From Zonotrichia leucophrys gambelii (Eukaryota > Chordata > Aves > Passeriformes > Passerellidae), in NCBI RefSeq assembly GCF_028769735.1, contig NC_088177.1, positions 9,984,599 to 10,048,598 on the forward strand: a stretch of DNA of 64,000 bases. The letters are read 5' to 3'. The position numbers were made by a program, and so were the translations under genes. The notes beneath the pieces were generated by a model that searched no databases, was not told the origin of the DNA, and was given only the letters and a program-made list of their open reading frames with translations. Of this stretch, positions 13,018-25,000 are shown in pieces; position 1 is the stretch's first letter; each line of letters opens with the position of its first letter.

Positions 13018-16000
13018 CTTCTGAGTGTTTTTATTGCTTGCTGAGTGCTGAATGTCTCCCTAAACCACAGTGTGCTTGGTTTTGTTCTGGCACTCCAGCT
13101 GCCCTAACTGCATGTTTCAAAGCCTGCCCCAGCCCTGCATGTGCTTCTTGGGAGTGCTGTTCTCCTCTTGGAGTGTGTATGTATATGAAAAGAGCTGCTC
13201 AAATCATGTGCTCTGCTATTTAATCCTGACCCCATCAATTTGGCAACAAGTCCCTCTCACTCCTGGTTTTATTTTTGGAGTTGGGTGAGCGCTGAGTGAC
13301 TCAGTGTCTGCCCATGGATCGACAGGCTCCTTATTAATCTTCTTTATGGGAATTAATTTAACCTCCTGGTGCAGAAGCAGCCCCCTGGGAGCCCAGGAGG
13401 TTGTTTACTGGCCTGACATGGATGAGGAGATAAGTGGGTTATCCTCCCAACATCCCATGGTGAGTTTGTGAGTCCGGCAGTTTCGCCGGCGCTCAGGGAG
13501 CGAATCGCATCTGGAGTTCTCTCTCAATGGGATTAACATCATTAATTATTGAATTGTAATATCACTTTTCAAGGTGGGAGGGAACCTGAGTCCAGCAAGG
13601 GCCTCTAAGTGAAACCTGAATGAATGGAAAAGCAGCATTTCCTCCTTCAGCCCGTTGGAACCAGGCCCCTGGGGGCAGAACAGAAGAGTTGGTGTAGAGG
13701 GAGAGCTGAAAAAAGTGGCTGTGAGGGGTCAAAATACTTGAGAGCTCAAAAGCTGCCAGTTCAGTCCAGTATGACACGTGCTCTTTAAAATATTATAAAT
13801 TCAAATAGTCTCTAGGCAGTCTCATTCATTAAGATTTTTCTTCAGGGGATGTTAAGCGTGTCGCTGAGTAATTTGAAATGGAGAAGGAAAAGCCTGTAAG
13901 TGGAACTTAAACTGTTTCCTTATCTGCCTTTTGCAAGGCTGAATTCATAAACCAGTGTCAGGAACTGAGGGCATGAAAAGAAAGCAGAAACCCTAAAAAA
14001 ATTACAAATGTGTTTATGGATCCTTCCTATGTGTGAAAAAGGATTCTCCATTTCAATAGTGTGTTCGAGTTTTTTAAACTGATGTCTAGTGTTAGAAAAT
14101 GTTCTCAGTCTGTTAATGGCTAAAAAGCCTCTAATAAGGCTTTACCTGACCTGCTTTACTACAAAGCATATAATCTGCAGGTTCTCATCATGCACACAGC
14201 TCTAGGAGTTCATGGAATTCTCAGGGGTCATTCTCAGGCTGAGATGTGTATAACGGCTACTTTTATAACAAGCTGGTGCATGGCTTATGAATCTGAAGTG
14301 GGAATAAAGTAATACAGCACAGAAGAATGTGCAGCTGTTTGGTTTAGTTTATCAGTAAATAGTGAATGAGGTTTTAAGGGTGAACATAAAATTACATTAA
14401 TACCATTGAGTGAGTGCTAAAACCAGATTGCAATACAGAACAGGTTTCTATTTTTTAAAAAAATAATTTCCTAAGGTTTGGCTGTTGATATTTCTGCCTC
14501 CTCAAGCATGTAAGAAAGCTCTAAAATACATATTCTTGCTTAATTAAGCAAGATTGCCATTTGCCTATTGCTGTGCTGTAGGCCAGTGATTTTAATTCAC
14601 ACAGGAATCATTTTAATGGACACCATTAGAAACACAAAATTCCTGAGACCAGATTTGACAGGCTTCTTTGGGGAGGAAGAAAAGTCCCATTAAACCTGTG
14701 GATCTTTGAACAACTTGCTGCCTGGAGGAAATTCAAGTCCATGGGGAAGTTCCCAGTGTTGTCTTTGCCTGCACTGGTGGATCTTGTCCTCTTGTACCCT
14801 TGTTGGGGCTGCCTCTGCTCTCAGGTGGCTCAAACAGCCTGGTGCTCTGAAAGGAGCTCTGTGGAGCTCCAATCCAGCAAATCAGGGTGCCCAGAATGAG
14901 TTGTACCCAACTTGTCTGCCCAGTTTGACAGACCTTTACGGGAAACATGATTTGACAGCAATTTTCATCCTGGAAGAGTCCTGCGCTCGCCTCCCTTGTA
15001 ATGAGTCTTGACTTAACTGGGTCAGGAATTCAAGACTCATTACTCTCCTTGCTCCTGTCCCCCAGCACAGGGGGTTTTGCAGTGCTGAGGGAGAGGAAGC
15101 TGCTGAGCACCCTGGTTGTGCCCAAATTCCCCTTTCTGCTTCCCAGGCAGCTTTTCCCAGGCATTCACTCCGGTGCCATGCGGCACAGCTCTCACTGGCA
15201 CGGTCATGTGGAGCTGTGTGGCTTGGCCAGGGCCTGGCAGTGCATGCCTAAATGTTCTGTGTCTGCTTTTCTCATCTAAATTCTGCTTTTTTTTTTCCCC
15301 TTTTCTGTCTGTAGAAATATTATGGGCTGGATACTAAGTGGGGAGACATCGAGCAATGGATGGTAGGACTTGATCAACGTAGCTCAACAGCTTTTGCGTG
15401 TGGCAGTTCTGAGTAGTTTATCACAGAGTTTGAGATCCCTCCAAGTAGGTATTTTCATCCATTGGGAGTGTGAGTTCCACTCCAAGCAATCCCACAGTTT
15501 TGCTTTTCCAGCTGAAATGTGAGTTTTGATCAGCTTAAAACTGGTAAGGACTGGGTTAGAGCCATCTCCTTTTACAGACCTGTGTCCATGCTATTTGCTG
15601 GAAGATTAGATTAGGATAAAAACCTGTTAAAGCCCCTTGGGACACAGGGAGTCTTTGTGCTCATTTTACTTTTTGTGGGTTTCATCACCACTTCAGCCTT
15701 CTTAAATCTGCCTTCAGGTAAATTGTGGGCAGGTTTCACTCATGCTGTTTCATTTCCCTTAGCGCTTACTGGCCCTCAGAGAAATTATTGCTGCCATGTG
15801 TCAATCCTCACTTTTTTCCAATAATACCCTGTCCTGGATTTTAGAATTTGCTAAAACCAGTGAATACCAGCTACAGACATGGCCACTAGCAACATTTGAC
15901 TGTTTTAACACCCGTGATAGGAGATGAAAAAGTTGCTAATGGGCTGGAAGGTTTCAAATGTGTTTCAGCCCTAAGTTTATGAAGCCAGTTAGCAACCATG

Positions 16001-19000
16001 CCAGCTGAAAGCTGTGGCCTGCAAAGCTGAGTATTGCACACTGGCAAAGGCAAAACTGAACAGCCAGCTTCCAGTGTGGAAGGTAGCTTCCCAAACTCCC
16101 CAAATTCCTCGGCCTTTGATAATTAATCAGTAAATACTGGTCTGCATTGACCGCCCCAGACTCACACTGAGTCTCCTCAAATCCTTGCTGGATGAGCACA
16201 ACTCCACCTTACTGGCAGTTCCCTTGCTTGGAAGTCAGCTCTGTTGACTACAATATTAAAACTTTTTTTTTTCCTACTGCTGTTTCCAAATTCAGTGGCA
16301 AATCAATTTGTTCAAACCACCTTGTTGAAATGTAAAACATCTGATGTTGTTTCCAGTGTAGCAGAGAGGAATTTTGGGGTCTCGCAGGAGGGAGGAAGGG
16401 TTTTTCTGCTTCGACAGGGTGTCACCTCCTGTTGTTTGGTTTAAGTTTACTGGCTCCTGTGCGTGGCTGGAGCTCAGTGTGTGTTTCTGGAAGGCTCTGT
16501 TGCTGTGTGTGTCCTCTCAACACCTCCCTCTGTTTTCTCTCTCTGCCTTGGTAGGAAGACAGTGAGCGTTATTCCCGTAGAGCCCGAAGAAATGCCTCGG
16601 TCAGTACCTGCTTTTGCTTTTTCTCTTCAGACAGACATTTCAGGTTAAGAAAACAGACTCTGTATAAGTGTACAAGGCACTTCCTTCTCAAAAGAAAAGG
16701 AACCAAAACAAGCTCCCACCTCCCACCAGCCCCGGCAAGTGGAAACCCCAAAGCCACTTCCTGACTTCTCTGCCCTCTCCCCATCACTCCAGGGAGCTTT
16801 TGCAAATGTGCAAGAGTAAAGGGGGTGGAAAGTGGGGAAATAACCTGTTTGGAGTGTTTAATGTTCATGAAAGGGCCAAGAGCTTAGAGCAGGGAACACC
16901 TGAGCAAGCTCCTCCTTTACCCTACAGTAAAATGCTTGACTGTTTCTTGGGCAGGGTGTGATTTCATTTGCTTTCTGCTCACACTTCCAATGCAATCCTT
17001 TTGTAAAAACATTGAGTTTGTGCATCTCTCCCTTCCTCCTGTCCCATCAAAGCCATCAGTGCCTGTTACCTGTGTTCTTTTCACGGTTTCTTTTTGTCTC
17101 TATGCTTTCTCTCGCTAGGCTTCGGATGAAGATGAGCGCATGTCAGTGGGTAGCCGTGGAAGCCTGAGGGTTGGTAAACTGTGCAACCTCTGTGTGCATG
17201 TCTGTGTGTGGCTGTCACTGTCCCCTGTGCCCCCACACTCCGAGGGGACTGTCCTGGACGTGTTCCGTGTTGGGTTTTTCAAGTGCATCACTGATTGTCT
17301 GCAGTGTGTGCCCCGTGCAGGGAGCCTTTGTGGTCACTGCTCTTCACTCCTGCAGGAGGGACTCAGCCGAGACATTGGTGTCTGCATGCACCTTGTGAGC
17401 TCCCCTGTTTCACTCTGAAACTGGGAATTTGGGAAGGGGAATTGCTGGTGGGGTCAGTGTTTATTAGCCCAGGAAACCTGAAGTGATTGATCAGTGGAAG
17501 TAAGTGTTGGGCGCTTTGGAATTGCAGGTGAATATTCATAAAATAACAGAATATGCTGAGCTGGAAGGGACCCACAAGGATCATTCATCCATCTCCTGTC
17601 CCTGCACAGACCCCCCAACAATCTCACCCTGACATCCCTGAGAGCCTTGTCCAAACTCTCCTGGAGCTCTGGCAGCCTCAGGACTGTGCCCATTTGTGCC
17701 CATCCCTTGGCAGTGCCCAGCACTCTCTGGGGGAAGAACCTTTCCCTGATATCTAACTCAAAAATCCCTCTGACACAGCTCCAGCCATTCCCTTAGGTCC
17801 CGTCACTGGTTACTGGCTTTAAAACTGCTTTAGAAATACTTGAAAAACATCTGCAGGCCTGAGTTTTGTGGAGGGTGGGATTAGTGAAGCACTGAGTACT
17901 CATCTGTAGGAAAAGTTCAGTTTTTCCTCCAAATGTCCAGACAGTATTTTCCCAGATAACACACATTTATATAAACCTTAACTCTGTTTTTACATACTAA
18001 AAGACTGATTGAAAAAAAAGAAAATTCTGCTGCAGAGCCCTGCCAGGGATCCCACTGTAAAATTGCACAAAAATGTGCTTAAAAATATAAAGTGCTGCCT
18101 TGTTCCCTTTTTAGTGGAATCCTTATTGCTACTCATGAAATGCTGTTTAAACCTTTTTTGCTCAAGATTACAAACTTGAGTGCTTTTCAGAGCTAGGAGA
18201 TGCCTCACAGCTCCAAAGATTCAGTGGAGAAAATCCTCTCTGCACAGCAGAACGTGAAAAGCAGTGTTTATTTTACTTAGGGTTAAATGTTGACATATGG
18301 AAGCGTTTTCTGGAGGGGAAAAAAGATCTTTAGTTCAGTTGAAATATCAATTCTATCTGTTTGGAAGGTGATGACAACATAGATGGGTTGTGTATCCCTG
18401 GCTGTAAAGTGGCACGATGCAAACACACCAGCTCTATGTTTATAGCACATCTGCATCTGAAACATCTTCTCTCCATGGAAATCCACCACTGATTGTTTCT
18501 GAGGTGCTTTTGCAGCACAATCCTGGGGTTTGTATACATTTAAGGAGCAGAAGCTCTGCGTTCTCCCTCCTCACCATCCATGGAGGAGTTTTCCTGGCCC
18601 TTTTTTGCTGAGCAGTCTCAGGCTCCGATAACCAGGGACGTGGGATGGCCCCAAATTCCTCCTACTTCTGCAAGGAATGTCCTTCTCTGACAGAAGCATC
18701 TGCCTGGAACTTTCCACCCTGCTGCTTCTCAGTGATGTTGCACAGGCCCTGTCCACAGAAAGCAGCATTTGGTGGTGGATCTGCTGACATTTAGGCAGGC
18801 ACAGGAAGAGTTTTGACAGAGCTTCCTTGCCTTGTTTTTGTGTCACTGGGATTGTAGAAGCACGTAAATATTTGTCAGTCTGAACTGAAATTTAGCCTTC
18901 TACATCTTCCAGTTGTTCTATTCACAGTTAATTAATAGAATCACAGAATGGGTTGAGTCAGAAAAGACCTTAAAACTCATCTTGTTCCACCCCTTTCCAC

Positions 19001-22000
19001 TATCCCAGGTTGCTCCAAGCCCCATCCAACCTGGACTGGAACACTTCCAGGAAAACACAGCTTCTCTGGACACCCTGTGCCAGGGCCTCAGCACCCTGCC
19101 AGGGAACAATTCCTTCCCAATACCCAATTTTAACCTATTTTTTGTCAGTTTGAAGCCGTTCTTCCCTTCCCTGTCACTCCAGGCCCTTGTCCACAGCCTC
19201 TCTGATCACTCTCCCAGTGTGGACTTACAGCAGATGCTTTTAGTAATTAGTAATTTAGTAATTTTAGACCACATCTGTGGCCAGCCTGTCAAGGTTTGGC
19301 TCCTGCTGCATCTGTCTTCAAAATAACAAAGCCAAAAGCCCCATAAATTTTGACCAGCCTTAAAAAATCACCTGAGTTCTTGTGTCCAGTTTGGCTTTGG
19401 AGCTATTTTAGCCTGAAGGCAGCATCACAAACAGTTGCCTGGTGTCCATGAAGGGTTTATAAATGGCTTGGAGAATTCTGAATGATGCTGTCTTTGTGGA
19501 GGCTCTCCTTCCATTGTTGCAGGATGCCATTTTTGGGACATTCCTCTTCCATCTTTGGCACTCAGGCTCCTTGCACTGTGAGGGGCTGGTGGTGCCAGGG
19601 CTTCCCTTTTGCAGCTGTGCTTCTCTTGTGTGCAGGAAGTTTTCACTGAAATGAGCCAATATCAGACATTCACTTCTCCCTGGGGCTTCACCACCCCGCT
19701 GATCAGTGTGGGTTTCACTCTGGGCTTTTCTCCTGGAATATTTCTGAAGTGGATGCCCGGACTGCAGGCACCAGAGATGTGCTGAGGTCACTTTTGGGGA
19801 GCTTCTGGATGCTTCTGGCAGAGCAGGCAGCACTGCACACTGCAGAACCTCCAGAGATGTTCATTAGAGCAGGCCAGCAAATGGGCTGAGGCTCCAGAGC
19901 TGGGACTGTGCTGCAAACAGGGACCAGAGGTCCAGGGCTGTGTCTGTGGCTCCTCCATGGAGAGGCTTCTTCAGCAGCTTCCCTGATGATCCTGAGCCCA
20001 TCCACACCTCCTGCCACTCCTGTTCCAGGAGTTCTGCAAGCTCAGTTCTGTATCATTCAGATTTCCCTCAGTAACATCAGCCTGTGTTTGTTAGGGCTCT
20101 TGAACCTCTCTTCAGTCCCTTTTCTATTTCATTTGTCCTGGTTCTCCCACTTCCCAGCTGGCTGTCTCTAATCCAACACCATCAGCATGAAATATTGTTG
20201 TGTTATCAATCACTCATGATTAATTTGTGCATCCTTATTTTATCAATCACTCCTGAGTTATTTGTGCGTCCTTGTTTTGTATCCTCCCAACTTCAAACTT
20301 GTGCCTTTGTGCAAGAGATCCTGCATTATCAAAGTTCTTTAGTTGGGATTTCCATCTCCCTGCATTATCAAAGTTCTTTAGTCGGGATTTCCACCTCCCT
20401 GCCTATTTTTGTGTTTGTTTGCTGTTGGTTTTGTTTTGGGGGAGTTCCTTTGGTTGACATAACTTGCATTTTCCTTTGTTTTCTGATTTTCCTCTCCTCT
20501 CATGCCTTTACAGTCTCATTTGGATTATGCCAGCACCTACCCAGTGGTGAGAACAGTCTGCAAGTTGCAGAGTGTGTGTGTGTGTGTTCAAAAACTAATC
20601 ATGAAGAAGCAGCTAACCCAGGTTGTGATAACTGCTCTGAGATCAGGGTGATCTGGAGGCGTCCTGAGGCAGTTTGTGGTCTGTGATGTCAGGGTGCCAC
20701 TTCCCTCTCCTCCTGCTCTGACACAGTTCCGATGAGAAGTGACAAATGGTTAGAGAGATCCGAGCTGGGTTTGGCTCAGAGGTTACCACAGGCAGGGCAG
20801 AATGGATTTCCCCCGAAACACTGTCTCTGTTAAAGCCTGTCCATTGTTGGACCAGCTGCATCTGGATTTATTTCAGCACAGATCTGGAAAGGAACAAAAC
20901 TCTCATAAACTGCCTGTAAATAGATCTAGTAAAGGTGACAGGATGTGGTACTTTCAGGGTCCCCAGAACAAAGGAGGAATTGAGATTCTGACTCCATGTT
21001 CTCAGAAAGTTAATCTATTATTCTATGATGTTATATTATATTAAAGAATGCTATACTAAAGCTATACTAAAGAATAGAGAAAGGATACAGACAGAAGGCG
21101 TAACAAGATAATAATGAAAACTCATGACTCTCTCCAGAGCCCTGACACAGCTGGCCGTGATTGGTCATTAAGTCAAAACAATTCACATGAAACCAATCAA
21201 ACAAGCACCTGTTGGATAAACAATCTCCAAAGCAGCAAAACACAGGAGAAGCAATCAGATTATTATTGTTTTCTTTTCTATCTGAGGCTTCTTAGCTTCC
21301 CAGGAGAAGAAATCCTGGTGAAGGGATTTTTCCAGAAAACATGACAGTGACAGACAGGACAAGCACACTGCCTACCAAAGCTGCAGCTTGTGTTACCTTC
21401 GCTCTAGGGGACAAAATCACATTAATAATAATGCTTTGACAGCAAGTATTTGCTCTGGGAACACTGAGATAAAGCAGCTCCTGAAAGAACAGAAAGGGGC
21501 AATGAGGACTAAAGCTCAGTTGAGAACATTTCCACAACTGGAGGTGTGCCGGAGTCTGCAGGAAGCAAACTGGGCAGTGCAGTCCTGTAGATTCCCCTGC
21601 TTTTCCCCTCTCCTTCATTCCAGTTTCCAACCGGGATCTCAGCACATCCCTTTGTGCCTGACCTACATCCCGGAATAGCTGCAGCACGTTGGGGTGTTTG
21701 CATGGCTCTATTGATACAGTCAGGATGGACAGCTGTGCATTGACTGAGCCCGGCCAGCGTGGCTGATTGGGAGCACAGCTGCTGAATTTACCAGTGCATT
21801 TAAGCAATATTCCCAATAACTGAGCAATGTTCCCAATAACTGAGCAATATTCCCAATAACCGAGTGTTTTATTCCATTGGCTGCCCCCTGAGCCCTGCCC
21901 TGCTCCTCTGCCTGCATGGGGATGTGCATGCCTGGCCCTGCATGGGGGTGCACACACACTCACTGATCTCACCCCACGTTCTTCATCCCACTGCAGGCTG

Positions 22001-25000
22001 GATTAGAGAGTGAGAGGACCAAAAAGAAGAGCTACTCCAAAGCAGTATGTATTTCTGTGTGTGTCTCACAGAGGGTTCTGTGAGCCTCCAAAGCTGCTGT
22101 GGCAGGACAAGGAGTGTGTGCAGGTGGCAGAGCTGCCAGCCCAGTGTCAAGGATACACCACAGCTATCAGCACTTGATAGGAATAATGAGCATTTGAATA
22201 ATTTCATCTCCAAAATGTGGGCTAATCCAAGCTCTTATTTCAGTGCTGTGCATAAAGAGTGTGTGGGAAAAGTCAAAAACTTACTGGAGCTGTAATAGGC
22301 AATATTGAGAGAATATGATAGAATCCCAAATGGTTTGGGTTAGAAAGGCCCTGAAACCCCATCTCATTCCACCCCCTGTCATGGGTGAATCTTATTCCAG
22401 GCAGGCAAAGAGGACACTGATGCCTCAGGTTTGAGCTTTTATGTTTTTCAGATTCTGTGCTGCTTTAGTGTGTAGCTCTGAGCTTCATATTAGGGCATGA
22501 TGAGCTCTCTTCACAGAGCAGGGAGACAAAACAATTCCTTCTCTAGCTGGGGACCAAGGACAAGTTATCCAAATTTCAGGCCCAAGAGCACAAACAATGT
22601 AGGCTGGAGAGAGAAAAACAAGCAGGATGGGACTTCATAACCTGAAGTTATAATTGGACAATTAACTCCAATAGGCAAATAGACCAGAACTTATAGAAGT
22701 GAGAGACCTCGTGACTGGTCATCCATTTTGTGACTATTTTTGGGTTCATCTTGGGTGCAGCCCTGGCTGGGCTCTTGTGCTGCCCAAGATGGATCCATTG
22801 AGGCCTCCTAATAATTCCCTGCTTTATTCTTTAGCTCATCACAGCTGGAGGCTGGGTTGGGGTTCTTTGCCACACTGGAAACAAGCAGAGAATTTTTCTG
22901 AGGGCTGGAAGTTGGGTGTGGGATTGAGACAGCCTGAGGGAGCAGCAGGAGCCACAGCCTGAGGTAAAAAACATTGCAAGCAGAAGTGGACACAATGGCA
23001 GTGAAGTGGTTTCCTTTGACAAAAGCAAGAAGAAAATACAGAGAAAAATAGGGTCACAAAAGGGAGAAAAGTAAAATGGAGTCTTTTTTGCCTCACTAGC
23101 ATGAAGTTTTATTTGTTCTAATTTTCATGAGGGTCAGATGCTTTGCATGTAAACGTGGCCTAGAACAAAGGCCAGCGAGGTCTGATAAAACTGACCCTGC
23201 TCTCCAAGAGCTGCCTGGAGCATTTGCCTTCAGAAATATGCACTGGAGAGGTTTCTGGAGAGGGTGGGTCAGAGGGAAATGGCCTCAGCTCTGGGGCTTC
23301 AGGCTCAAATCTCTGGGACACACAGGGCAAATGAGGCAGATTCCTTTAGAAGGGCCTGAACTGTCAAGTGATAACCAGTTACCCTGGCCTTGTGGAAAAT
23401 CCATCATGCCAGTCCAGCTGGAGGTCCTAAGCAGGGTAATTATTTCAGGGCATAAAGGATGTTCCTGAGAATTGACTGTGAGGCTCCTGGCTGTCTCTGC
23501 GTGACACGAAGCGAAACCTTGGGCCAGACCTCCTTCTTGTAAAAGGAATGTACAGTTGGAAAATAGCTTGGTTAGAGAACAGGACAGCTGGGAAGGATCT
23601 CAGCTGCTCTGCTCCCAGCTAAGACAGCATCATCTGGGTTTTTTAAGGAGGGAAAAGCAGTTCCCCAGGAGTCTGTGTTGCCTGGCTGGCTGAGTGCAGG
23701 GAGTGAAGGCAGTTTCATACAGGGTTAGAGTGAAAATACTGATGATAAACAGGAGACAACTTGTCAGAATGGAATAACAGTAAAAACAAATGGGGAATAC
23801 CACATCTGGGAAAAATGAAGGTACCATTGCAAAGTAATAGGATGGTTCAGATAGTGATCTGAGGTTACGTTTAGTCAATATTGCACAGCTGAAAAAGGCA
23901 AACAAGTCCTCAGTGTAGCAATAAAAGGGGTGGTGAGGTGATTGGTCTGCACACAGTGCTGCCTTCAGCTGCTGGAGATCCATTTTAACCATTCTTAAGC
24001 ATTGGAGAAATTCAGGGAGCTTGGGAAAAAAAAAAACCAAACAACCTGGTAAAAGCTGGAAAGAAGCCAAGCTGTGTGAGAAGGCTACAGCAGAATTTCA
24101 AATCAGTTCTTGAATAAAAGAAACTTGGATGTTTGCCTTCCATTTGGGGTGATAGTATTGCATTTCAATAGAGATTCTAAGCTTTTCCCAGAAGTTGCTT
24201 TCCCAGCTTGGCTCTGAACTGGTTTCTAAGTTAATTTGTTTAATTTTTCATGCAAGCTGCTGTATAGTAGATGATAAATATTTCTCTTGGAAATTGATTC
24301 AGATTGGTTCTAGTGGATTTTCATTTTAGAACTCATTAAAGCATGGACTTCAAAACTCGATTTTAATAGAAATTCTAATTAAATTTCCACCAAGCCCCCA
24401 CCCCAAATACACAGAGTGCTTCCTTGTCTTCAGTGTTAAACCAGGGCTGGTTGTGAGGTGATACCTGAACAGTGAATTGCTGGGGAAACCTGAGCTTTTA
24501 ATGCTGTCCATTGAGGAGACTTTTGGGTCCTCTTCTTCACCACCCCATTCCCAGACTCAGGACTGAGTCACTGATTGTTTTCTTTTATTCCCAGCACCGC
24601 TGCCGTAGGGATTTGAAACACCTCACCTTGTTTGTGGAGCAGTCCTTGTGGGCTTGTTTGTTTTCCCTCCTGACCCCAGGGAGGACAGCTGAGCCCCCCC
24701 AAATCTCCTGCCAGCCCTCAGAATCCTGGTGTGAGGCAGATGGCCGCTGTCTGGGTTTCATTCTCATGCTCAAAATCAAAAAGAAGAGAATTTATCCAGC
24801 GCTGTATGTTCGCTAAGCTGGATTTCTCAAATGGAATTAATTCCTCTACTACAATTTGCAGCTTTTTAGGTGTTTAGCTGCCTGAGGTATAAACAGCTAT
24901 AGTGATTTATGCCCTTTATTGTAGTCTCTGATCTCCTTTCTGTCCCCATTTTGTGCCCTATTCCTTTGACAGAGTGTTTGAATATAGAATAATATTTAAA

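Larger units (their letters stand above)
12050..15314 (+). other. LRRFIP1 intron
   Basis: An intron of about 3.3 kb holding a possible CR1-like remnant (about 12127-12180), a 45-base T tract, a small CpG-containing pocket near 13470-13520, and a 20-bp perfect palindrome at 14534. No coding potential with proper splice phase was seen. Confidence 0.7.
17170..21996 (+). other. LRRFIP1 intron (with a candidate microexon)
   Basis: Intronic sequence carrying two antisense CR1 copies (17530, 18940), short direct duplications at about 20190-20400, the candidate microexon at 20514, an antisense solo LTR (20943) and a three-copy 20-bp repeat at 21804. Long open frames here overlap repeats or lack splice support. 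Confidence 0.7.

Noticed and set aside
20084..20686. + strand open frame of 200 codons
   Set aside because: It includes internally duplicated intron sequence and crosses the candidate microexon with its splice sites. No protein resemblance.
20943..21352. A full-length provirus around the LTRs
   Set aside because: Each LTR has its own target duplication on both sides, and no gag, pol or env-like frames lie between LTRs. They are solo LTRs.
21292..21972. Minus-strand open frame of 226 codons
   Set aside because: It overlaps the antisense solo LTR end and a short tandem repeat. The composition is not that of a retroviral or host protein.
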